From an uncultured Flammeovirgaceae bacterium (GTDB lineage: Bacteria > Bacteroidota > Bacteroidia > Cytophagales > Cyclobacteriaceae), in NCBI GenBank assembly GCA_937138955.1, contig CAKZPJ010000838.1:1-5156 (forward strand): a stretch of DNA of 5,156 nucleotides, in the 5' to 3' direction. Below the pieces are notes generated by a model. The model had not been told where the DNA came from, searched no databases, and worked only from the letters and a program-made list of their open reading frames with translations. The stretch's first letter is position 1. Each line of letters begins with the position of its first letter. Shown here piece after piece: positions 1 through 5,156 of the stretch. Both the position numbers and the translations under genes were made by a program.

Positions 1-2129
1 TGAGGTGCTTCGTCTAGGAGCAAGCGACCAATACATAGGTGAGTTTCTTGTTTCTCTTCCGAAGACATCAGCGAATAGGCAGCCTGTTGTACCCGGTCGT
101 GGACGAACATAATCTCGATCTCCAACTGGTCATGTTCCCGGATTACATCTACGTACTGGTATTGGTCGCCCACAGGTACCAGAAGCTCTTCAGCCACAGC
201 TGTCCATAGGTCGTCGAGAGTTTCTTTATAGGATTTTCCGTACAGTACCGAGAGTAACTGCAGATCAAACAAACCGCCGATGCAAGAAGCTACTTTGAGA
301 GCCTGCTGGGTAACTTCTGGCATGTCCTGAATCTTAGTTACCAGTAAGTCAACCACATTTTCGGTGATGCTACTATCCCGAATTCCTTCCATTTGAATAT
401 TCCAGACATGCTGGTGGAAATCGTAGTTTACCAACTGCCGTTGGTTAAGTGATCGGAGAAATTCCAATGTAAAGTAGGCATTACCCTGCGTTTTAGAGAA
501 GATTAGCTCCGATAGCTCTTGCGCCACAAAATCATCGGCTTGTAGTGTATCCTTAACAAGTTGAAAGATATGTTCTTCGAGCAATGGTTTTATCTGGATG
601 GAGCTGATAACGGCTTCGTCTTGAGTAGCCTCAGATAACATGCTAATCAATGGGTGACCAGCTTCAACTTCATTATCACGATACGCTCCGATTACCAGAA
701 AATAAGGGTTACGCAGATCCGTTACTAGCAGTTTGATCAAATTAAGAGACGCAGCATCCGCCCATTGTAGATCGTCTACAAACAAGACAAACGGGTGCTC
801 CGGTTGCGCAATAGCTCGCACAAAATTTTGAAACACCAGGTGTAACCTATTTTGAGCCTTGGATATTTCTAATTGAGCTACCTCCGGTTGAGAGCCTATA
901 ATGGCTTCTAACGCAGGTATCATATCAATCAATACCTGGCCATTTTCACCTAAATTATCTAGCAGAAGGCTCTTCCACTGATCCAGTGTTTCCTTCTTTT
1001 CGGTAAGCAGGTAGTCGCAAAATTCATTAAATGCCTGAATGATAGCAAAGTACGGAACATCACGCTGGTACTGGTCAAACTTACCCTGAACAAAGTAGCC
1101 CCGCCGCTCAGTAATGGGTTTGTATAACTCGTTGATTAGTGCTGATTTACCCACTCCTGAGTACCCCGCGACCAGCAGTAGTTCATTACCCCCGTTGCTT
1201 ACCCGATGAAATGCTTTTAGCAGTGTTTTTGTTTCACTGTAGCGACCATACAGTTTCTGGGGAATTCGGAACTTACCGGAGTAATCTTTTTCGCCGAGCA
1301 CAAAATCGTGTACTTTCTTCTGCTGCTGCCATTGGGTAAGGCACTTTTCCAGATCGTATTTTAGGCCGAAGGCGGTGCGGTATCGGTCTTCCGGATTTTT
1401 AGCCATCAGCTTAGCTACAACGCGCGAGAGCACCTCGGGAACATCGGCTCTTTGGTGGTGAATCAGCGGAACACGGTGGGCAATATGAAGGTGTACAAGC
1501 TCTAAGGCATCAGTTGACTGAAATGGAACATTTCCGGTTAACACGTGAAACAAGGTGACGCCTAGCGCATAGAGGTCAGTTCGGTTATCTACCTTACGAT
1601 TCACCCGGCCCGTTTGCTCGGGCGACATATGAGTGAGCGTACCCTTCACCTGATCAGGGTTACCCAGATGAGTGGATATTAAATCAATCCGGCTAGAGAT
1701 GCCAAAGTCAATAATGACAGGTTGCTTTTCTGCTTCAACCCATAAGATATTATGACCATTAATATCCTTATGAATTAGCCCGGTTTCATGTAACTCCCCT
1801 AAAATATCGGCTATTTTGATAAATACCGCCATCACGTCCTCAATATCACGCTCTTGTTCTAAAAAGGCTTTCTCCAAGGTGATTCCGTCGATATACTCTA
1901 GTTCCAGGGCTGATTGGTTTTTCTCCTGTCGCTTGCCTAACGCTTTTCGTATCCCGGTAATCTGTAAGTCTTTGGTATATTCATACTCATTGTTGAACTG
2001 AAGCAACTGGTCAATATCGGGGGTGCTCGGGCGTAGTATCTTTAGTATTCGCTTATTACCAGGCGTAGGATCTTCTACGTAAATTAGCGACTCCTCACTT
2101 TCGTACAACAACCGGCGGTGCTTACTCAT
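1..2129 (-). CDS. Giant Ser/Thr protein kinase fused to AAA_16 ATPase (multi-sensor kinase family), C-terminus beyond window
   Basis: Only the first 709 codons are visible; the frame is open to the left edge. Residues about 8-265 are a Hanks-type kinase domain: probable beta-3 lysine K30 in RILKIL, probable alpha-C glutamate E48, catalytic loop HKDINGHNIL (H120, D122, N127), DFG at D141, SPEQTGRVNRK at 169-179 and DLYALG at D185. The Gly-rich loop is not recognisable. A linker (FVLGEKDYSGKFRIPQKLYG, 276-295) leads into an AAA_16/ORC-like NTPase: Walker A GYSGVGKS (322-329), a FDQYQRDVPY segment (351-360), Walker B FVLFVDDLQWAD (447-458) and GAYRDNEV (481-488). From about 500 to the edge the protein is helical. 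No membrane segment or signal peptide is seen, so it is probably cytoplasmic. Known relatives are about 1,500-2,000 residues long and continue into GAF/PAS and histidine-kinase or cyclase domains; what follows here cannot be seen. The start is ATG at 2129-2127, overlapping the upstream stop by 4 bp, and homology begins right there. Targets and signal are unknown. Confidence 0.93.
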   Translation of the reverse strand, partial: MSKHRRLLYESEESLIYVEDPTPGNKRILKILRPSTPDIDQLLQFNNEYEYTKDLQITGIRKALGKRQEKNQSALELEYIDGITLEKAFLEQERDIEDVMAVFIKIADILGELHETGLIHKDINGHNILWVEAEKQPVIIDFGISSRIDLISTHLGNPDQVKGTLTHMSPEQTGRVNRKVDNRTDLYALGVTLFHVLTGNVPFQSTDALELVHLHIAHRVPLIHHQRADVPEVLSRVVAKLMAKNPEDRYRTAFGLKYDLEKCLTQWQQQKKVHDFVLGEKDYSGKFRIPQKLYGRYSETKTLLKAFHRVSNGGNELLLVAGYSGVGKSALINELYKPITERRGYFVQGKFDQYQRDVPYFAIIQAFNEFCDYLLTEKKETLDQWKSLLLDNLGENGQVLIDMIPALEAIIGSQPEVAQLEISKAQNRLHLVFQNFVRAIAQPEHPFVLFVDDLQWADAASLNLIKLLVTDLRNPYFLVIGAYRDNEVEAGHPLISMLSEATQDEAVISSIQIKPLLEEHIFQLVKDTLQADDFVAQELSELIFSKTQGNAYFTLEFLRSLNQRQLVNYDFHQHVWNIQMEGIRDSSITENVVDLLVTKIQDMPEVTQQALKVASCIGGLFDLQLLSVLYGKSYKETLDDLWTAVAEELLVPVGDQYQYVDVIREHDQLEIEIMFVHDRVQQAAYSLMSSEEKQETHLCIGRLLLDEAP

Positions 2130-3550
2130 GACATGGGATTTTTATGGGCTGATTTAAAAAACAATTTGTGCACCAAGTCGACCAGAAAAGAAGGGTGCTT
2201 ATGGTTGAGGTCATCTACAAACTTATGCGCAATTTTAAAAGGAAGTGAGAGCCCCTCTTTTTGGGCGGTCTGGTCTTGCTGAGATGCTAGCTCGCCTAAT
2301 CCATCCGAAATTCTAAAGTCACGACCACTCCAGGTTTTCTCCAGGCTGACAATGGCGGTCAATAAGTTAAAATTTTTCATGGCCAGGGCGTGGTAGAAGA
2401 GAGCCTTCTTAGACTTTGGGGTAAAAAGATACCGGATGAAGTTGAACTTGTGCCATAACCAGTCGCCCATCTTTATGCGACGTAAAAAGTGGTCGTGAGC
2501 CTGACTGATGGGAATTTTCAGATTTTTTTCGAAGATTTTCCGAGTAGCTTCATCCTGGTTATTATAGAGTTTAATAATCGCGTAAATGTGCTCTCGCGGT
2601 GGGTGGGTCGGAAGAATTTGCTGCATAAAATTAAGCAGAGGCTCCGCCAGTACTGGACCATTCGGGTTATGCTCGGTAAACTCTTTTTGGTAGATTCGAG
2701 CCTGAAGCTGCTTGCCTTCAGCGTAGGTCATCGGGTTAATCTCATCTTTCACTCCTAGGGCTTTTCCTATGTAGTGCCAGGTAAGGTAGTAGCTATCAAT
2801 CTGGGTGCTGGTAACCTTTTCACCCGAGGCAATTAGCCCGTCGAGTACTTCAATACTGAAGGTATGCACAGCAAAGATCATATCCTGCTGATTGATGGGG
2901 TTTCCCCATTCCTTCTCATTCCAGAGGCCGAACTGCGCTACATCGTGCAGGCTATTATTGAGCCGGGCACGAATAAGGGCGTGGATCAAACGCAGCTTTT
3001 GAATAGATCGGATGGCATGCCCATTCGCTCCGTAGCCCTGGGGATCCATCACATCCATCACAAATTGCATGGTTTCCAGAATACGCCGATGAGGGTATTT
3101 AGTCAGTAACTTAGTAAAGACCAGTACATTGGTTGATCGAAAAGCAGCGTACTGCTTGAGCAAAGAGCGTACTGCCAAAGCCATAGTAGCCTCGAAAGCA
3201 TAATTATTGAAAAACTTACTGCTTTGCTGTACCGCCTCATTTTGCTCGGTTAGGTAGCTCATTAGCTGAGTATCTCGAAAATACTGATTCAGCAGGGTCA
3301 CTAACCTATCGTGATCTTCAGTAGTATCATTGCCACCGTCAATCTTATCAAAGATTTCAATATTTACTAAGTCGCTGTTCTTGTGAACGTGCGATAAAGC
3401 CTGATAAACCTGATGGTGATGCGGGGACTTGATAATGCTTTCGGCCACTTCATCGGCGGCGTCGTCTTGCTTGTATCGCCAGGCTTCAAAGGTGGCGTCG
3501 TTCCAGGTATGGGCTGAGTAGGGGGCAGCGTGAGGTTGGGTAGTTGGCAT
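2126..3550 (-). CDS. DUF2236 (MpaB / latex-clearing-protein-like) heme oxygenase family protein
   Basis: This is a 474-residue, mostly helical soluble protein. The DUF2236 (ER-bound oxygenase MpaB/MpaB'/Lcp) core spans roughly residues 115-270. Visible signatures are HRRILETMQFVMDV (154-167), KLRLIHALIRARL (185-197) and GNPINQQDMIFAVHTFS (216-232). By memory of the rubber oxygenase Lcp, R156, T160 and H190 fit its heme-pocket Arg164, Thr168 and axial His198 with identical spacing (4 and 30 residues). The position matching Lcp's catalytic Glu148 by simple counting is T140, so chemistry may differ. Lcp cleaves polyisoprene oxidatively; mycophenolic-acid MpaB cleaves a prenyl side chain; the substrate here is unknown. 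There is no signal or Tat peptide, unlike secreted Lcp, implying an intracellular role. The C-terminal 180 or so residues (about 290-474) are not recognised. It starts 17 bp after the methyltransferase stop with no Shine-Dalgarno motif, and its TGA overlaps the kinase ATG. Confidence 0.82.
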   Translation of the reverse strand: MPTTQPHAAPYSAHTWNDATFEAWRYKQDDAADEVAESIIKSPHHHQVYQALSHVHKNSDLVNIEIFDKIDGGNDTTEDHDRLVTLLNQYFRDTQLMSYLTEQNEAVQQSSKFFNNYAFEATMALAVRSLLKQYAAFRSTNVLVFTKLLTKYPHRRILETMQFVMDVMDPQGYGANGHAIRSIQKLRLIHALIRARLNNSLHDVAQFGLWNEKEWGNPINQQDMIFAVHTFSIEVLDGLIASGEKVTSTQIDSYYLTWHYIGKALGVKDEINPMTYAEGKQLQARIYQKEFTEHNPNGPVLAEPLLNFMQQILPTHPPREHIYAIIKLYNNQDEATRKIFEKNLKIPISQAHDHFLRRIKMGDWLWHKFNFIRYLFTPKSKKALFYHALAMKNFNLLTAIVSLEKTWSGRDFRISDGLGELASQQDQTAQKEGLSLPFKIAHKFVDDLNHKHPSFLVDLVHKLFFKSAHKNPMS

Positions 3551-3567
3551 AGTAGGTAGTTGTTAAG

Positions 3568-4425
3568 TTACTTCTGAGCAGCGAAAAACATGTACTGCCA
3601 CAGCCGTTGTTTGTAGGCTTTATATTGGTAGTATGTTGACCAGGTATTGGCCGTCTGTATCTTATTCCGAAAGCCCAGCGTCTGCGAAATGTATGTGATA
3701 GGCAAACCGGGGAAAAAAGAGTAGTAAAGCCGTTTAATGCTTTTGATAACGTACTGAGTGACGTCTCTCCGGCGGCAAGAGGAAAAGCCGGCCGTGTGTA
3801 GGTCAGCCCAAAATTGCTCAACGTCAGCGTACTGCTCAATGGCCCAAGTATCGGTCCACTGCTTCATTAATCGGGCTTGAGAGGTATTGTTAGATACGCC
3901 TACGCTGTAGAAGTCGGCTACCACTAGCCGGCCACCGGGCTTAAGAATACGATACGCTTCTTGAAGAAAATCTAACTTATCGCGGGCGTAACACACACTT
4001 TCAATGGCCCATACCACATCAAAGTGGTTGTCGGGAAAGTTAGTATCTAGGTAGCTTTGCTGCTCAAAGTGACAGTGAGCTTCCACGCCGTGCTTTTGGG
4101 CGTTTTGCCGAGAGGTGATTACTTGCTTTTCACTTAAGCTGATACCAGTAGTTTGGCTCTGATAATTTTTGGCTAAGAAAATAGAAGATCCACCTACACC
4201 ACAACCGGCATCTAGCACCCTAGCATTGCGCTGAGGTACTTGGCCAAACTCTGCCACCTGAACATTCATATTAGAAAGAGCGGAACGAAGATTGGGAGTA
4301 GTTTCGTCCCAGTAGCCATAGTGCATGCACATCTTGGAATGCAGATGCCATACAATTTCGTAGTCGACCTGGCAGTTTTCGTAGTAGTCAACAATAGCCC
4401 GGTGATCGATGGTAGTCGTCGACAT
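3568..4425 (-). CDS. SAM-dependent methyltransferase (class I, tocopherol/C-methyltransferase-like)
   Basis: This 285-residue Rossmann-fold methyltransferase shows motif I VLDAGCGVGGSS (70-81) for SAM binding, a post-I segment TGISLSEKQV (93-102), motif II FDVVWAIESVCYA (135-147) and motif III LKPGGRLVVADF (161-172). The N-terminal cap (YYENCQVDYEIVWHL, then MHYGYWDE at about 34-41) and the C-terminal part (LGFRNKIQTANTWSTYYQY near 250-268, ending in AAQK) resemble gamma-tocopherol methyltransferases, isoprenoid C-methyltransferases and glycine/sarcosine N-methyltransferases. Family membership is clear; the acceptor atom and substrate are not. It has no signal peptide or membrane helix. It is the first gene of the apparent operon with the DUF2236 oxygenase and giant kinase, preceded by a 316-base intergenic region. 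The ATG at 4425 is chosen because family-like sequence begins within about 10 residues; no Shine-Dalgarno motif precedes it (upstream ACCTAACCAAAC), as is usual in Bacteroidota. Confidence 0.88.
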   Translation of the reverse strand: MSTTTIDHRAIVDYYENCQVDYEIVWHLHSKMCMHYGYWDETTPNLRSALSNMNVQVAEFGQVPQRNARVLDAGCGVGGSSIFLAKNYQSQTTGISLSEKQVITSRQNAQKHGVEAHCHFEQQSYLDTNFPDNHFDVVWAIESVCYARDKLDFLQEAYRILKPGGRLVVADFYSVGVSNNTSQARLMKQWTDTWAIEQYADVEQFWADLHTAGFSSCRRRDVTQYVIKSIKRLYYSFFPGLPITYISQTLGFRNKIQTANTWSTYYQYKAYKQRLWQYMFFAAQK

Positions 4426-4465
4426 GTTTGGTTAGGTTAGTAGATTAAGCGACAGGATAGTGCAG

Positions 4466-4473
4466 CCAATTTA
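4466..4473 (-). promoter_or_regulatory. Weak candidate Bacteroidota -7 element for the methyltransferase operon
   Basis: On the minus strand this reads TAAATTGG, matching the Bacteroidota -7 consensus TAnnTTTG at 5 of 6 fixed positions, and would start transcription about 35 bases before the methyltransferase ATG. No convincing TTG -33 element sits at the expected distance, so this is only a suggestion. Confidence 0.18.
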
Positions 4474-4505
4474 ATCCATTTATCGGGTGTTTCATAATTT
4501 ATTTG

Positions 4506-4514
4506 TGAACCAGC
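4506..4514. repeat. Left 9-bp direct repeat (possible target-site duplication)
   Basis: TGAACCAGC here abuts the left terminal inverted repeat at 4515 and recurs at 4658-4666. It could be the duplicated target of the candidate insertion; the true duplicated part may be only the first 7 bases. Confidence 0.45.
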
Positions 4515-4655
4515 AGGGCAAATACATCAAAATCTGGATATACTGATTTCAGAGAGCATAAGCATTTTCATAGCTAACTTGCTTTCTAGCATGTGTATCA
4601 AAAACACACCTTATTAGCTAGAAAAGCCACTTGGGAGTTCTGATACGTTTGCCCT
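4515..4655. mobile_element. Candidate MITE-like non-autonomous insertion (about 141 bp)
   Basis: The left end AGGGCAAATACATCA (4515-4529) and the right end TGATACGTTTGCCCT (4641-4655) are inverted repeats matching at 12 of 15 positions, with the outer 8 perfect. A 9-bp direct repeat TGAACCAGC lies immediately outside on the left (4506-4514) and 2 bp outside on the right (4658-4666). If the ends are placed two bases out on each side, a 7-bp duplication TGAACCA flanks a 145-bp element exactly. The interior has no transposase ORF but carries hairpin-forming sequence. This is the architecture of a miniature inverted-repeat element with a target-site duplication. I cannot assign it to an IS family, and a single copy cannot prove mobility; a chance arrangement or a regulatory structure remains possible. 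Confidence 0.45.
4571..4627. repeat. Nested inverted repeats with two mutually exclusive pairings
   Basis: GCTTTCTAGC (4581-4590) pairs with GCTAGAAAAGC (4617-4627) with a one-base bulge and encloses a smaller stem TGTGT/ACACA (4592-4596 with 4604-4608, 7-base loop). The right arm also overlaps TTAGCTA (4614-4620), which can instead pair with TAGCTAA (4571-4577). The two foldings compete for the same bases. On the minus strand no U-tract follows, so this is not a standard terminator. It may simply be the hairpin core of the candidate insertion, or a cis-acting RNA/DNA structure. Confidence 0.5.
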
Positions 4656-4657
4656 AA

Positions 4658-4666
4658 TGAACCAGC
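4658..4666. repeat. Right 9-bp direct repeat (possible target-site duplication)
   Basis: This second exact copy of TGAACCAGC begins two bases (AA) after the right terminal inverted repeat ends at 4655. The two-base offset is the one untidy part of the insertion interpretation. Confidence 0.45.
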
Positions 4667-4675
4667 GAATAGCTA

Positions 4676-4699
4676 CTATTGATCTATCGGATAGAATAG
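4676..4699. repeat. Palindrome/hairpin downstream of menB
   Basis: The 13-base stretch TCTATCGGATAGA (4683-4695) is a perfect palindrome around a central G, and CTATT (4676-4680) / AATAG (4695-4699) extend the symmetry across a 2-3-base bulge. It starts about 43 bases past the menB stop in the direction of transcription. It is AU-rich and lacks a following U-run, so it is at best a weak transcript-end hairpin; a DNA-binding site for a dimeric regulator is equally possible. Confidence 0.35.
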
Positions 4700-4741
4700 G
4701 CACTAGTTTAATGAATTGAACACTTACTCAGTAGCACCAAA

Positions 4742-5156
4742 TCACGGAATCCACTTAATATCCTTAAAATCCGGTTTTCGCTTTTCCAAAAAAGCATTGC
4801 GGCCTTCTTTGGCTTCGTCAGTCATGTAGGCTAAGCGAGTAGCTTCTCCGGCAAATACCTGCTGCCCTACCATACCATCGTCGGTGAGATTGAAGGCGAA
4901 TTTTAGCATTTTGATGGAGGTGGGTGACTTTTGCAGAATTTCCTGCGCCCATTGGTAAGCAGTATCTTCCAGTTCGTTGTGGGTTACTACGGCATTCACC
5001 ATTCCCATATCGTAGGCTTCCTGGGCAGAATAATTTCGTCCTAAAAAGAATATCTCTCGAGCTCGTTTTTGTCCCACCATTTTAGCCAGATAAGCCGAGC
5101 CGTATCCCCCGTCGAAGCTAGTAACATCGGCATCGGTTTGCTTGAAAATGGCGTGT
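4742..5156 (-). CDS. menB: 1,4-dihydroxy-2-naphthoyl-CoA synthase, C-terminal part (N-terminus beyond window)
   Basis: MenB is a crotonase-fold enzyme that closes the ring of o-succinylbenzoyl-CoA (Dieckmann-type condensation) to give 1,4-dihydroxy-2-naphthoyl-CoA in menaquinone synthesis. The last 137 complete codons are visible, ending in TGA at 4744-4742. Diagnostic segments are FKQTDADVTSFDGGYGSAYL, VGQKRAREIFFLGRNYSAQE, GEATRLAYMTDEAKEGRNAF and the family-typical end KRKPDFKDIKW. The aspartate of SFDGG matches catalytic Asp163 of the E. coli enzyme and the tyrosine of LAYMT matches its Tyr258. Where E. coli has bicarbonate-binding Gly156 (QTG), this protein has Asp (QTD), the mark of bicarbonate-independent type II enzymes such as that of Mycobacterium tuberculosis. 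The frame reads to the window edge, so the internal ATG at 5080 is not the start. It lies 316 bp upstream of the methyltransferase and is probably a separate transcription unit. Confidence 0.96.
   Translation of the reverse strand, partial: HAIFKQTDADVTSFDGGYGSAYLAKMVGQKRAREIFFLGRNYSAQEAYDMGMVNAVVTHNELEDTAYQWAQEILQKSPTSIKMLKFAFNLTDDGMVGQQVFAGEATRLAYMTDEAKEGRNAFLEKRKPDFKDIKWIP

Larger units (their letters stand above)
4426..4741. other. Intergenic region between menB and the methyltransferase operon
   Basis: This stretch has no credible ORF on either strand and no tRNA-like or rRNA-like sequence that I could recognise. It is AT-richer than the flanking genes. It should hold the 3' end of the menB transcript and the promoter of the methyltransferase-oxygenase-kinase unit. 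I see a palindromic hairpin next to menB (4676-4699), a candidate small insertion (4515-4655) with nested hairpins inside, and about 90 bp of leader (4426-4514). No clear rho-independent terminator with a U-tract is visible downstream of menB. Confidence 0.8.

Noticed and set aside
1139..1339. Plus-strand ORF antisense to the kinase Walker A region
   Set aside because: The opposite strand encodes a canonical P-loop ATPase; this is a chance open frame.
1816..2001. Plus-strand ORF antisense to the kinase N-lobe
   Set aside because: Serine-rich chance translation opposite a well-supported kinase domain.
2489..3109. Two plus-strand ORFs (2489-2758 and 2864-3109) antisense to the oxygenase
   Set aside because: They have no recognisable motifs and lie opposite a full-length DUF2236 gene.
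3486..3839. 117-codon minus-strand ORF spanning the methyltransferase/oxygenase junction
   Set aside because: It lies in another frame over two genes with clear family motifs, and its own translation (Ser/Thr/Arg-rich) resembles nothing; a shadow ORF.
4240..4440. Plus-strand ORF covering the methyltransferase 5' end
   Set aside because: It is antisense to the conserved methyltransferase N-terminus and has no recognisable features.
4571..4627. Rho-independent terminator for menB
   Set aside because: A stem can form, but there is no U-tract after it on the minus strand and it lies more than 110 bases past the menB stop.
4742..5080. Reading the menB fragment as a complete 112-residue protein starting at 5080
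   Set aside because: MenB homology including the catalytic SFDGG continues upstream in frame to the window edge, so that Met is internal.
1..5156. CRISPR array, tRNA, rRNA, toxin-antitoxin pair or phage genes
   Set aside because: No regularly spaced repeats, clover-leaf-like sequence, rRNA-like sequence or relevant protein motifs were seen on reading both strands.

Overview
The window reads entirely on the minus strand and looks like a chromosomal stretch of a Bacteroidota bacterium, probably a Cytophagales-like environmental or marine lineage. The case for this is the absence of Shine-Dalgarno sequences before the two visible non-overlapping starts, moderate base composition, menaquinone synthesis, and a giant Ser/Thr kinase + AAA ATPase signalling protein of a kind common in that phylum and in cyanobacteria. 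No species can be named from the sequence alone.

Layout in the direction of transcription (right to left). (1) 5156-4742: the C-terminal part of menB, 1,4-dihydroxy-2-naphthoyl-CoA synthase of menaquinone synthesis, cut by the window edge; it has the bicarbonate-independent (Asp) active-site signature. (2) 4741-4426: a 316-base intergenic region. It holds a candidate small insertion of about 141 bp (4515-4655) with imperfect 15-bp terminal inverted repeats and flanking 9-bp direct repeats, nested and mutually exclusive hairpins inside it, and a separate palindrome closer to menB. (3) 4425-3568: a class I SAM-dependent methyltransferase of the tocopherol / C-methyltransferase-like group. (4) 3550-2126: a 474-residue DUF2236 (MpaB / latex-clearing-protein-like) b-type heme oxygenase homologue, with the Arg-x3-Thr and His heme-pocket residues at the spacing I recall for Lcp. 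(5) 2129-1: the first 709 residues of a very large Ser/Thr protein kinase fused to an AAA_16 ATPase, running off the left edge.

Genes 3-5 form a tight unit: 17 bp between methyltransferase and oxygenase, then a 4-bp ATGA overlap between oxygenase and kinase. This suggests co-transcription and translational coupling. The most interesting reading is a compact module in which two small-molecule-modifying enzymes (a methyltransferase and an isoprenoid/polyene-type heme oxygenase) are tied to a giant multi-domain sensor kinase. The biochemical classes are supported by motifs; the shared pathway, substrate and signalling link are inference. The rest of the kinase and the N-terminal part of MenB lie outside the window.
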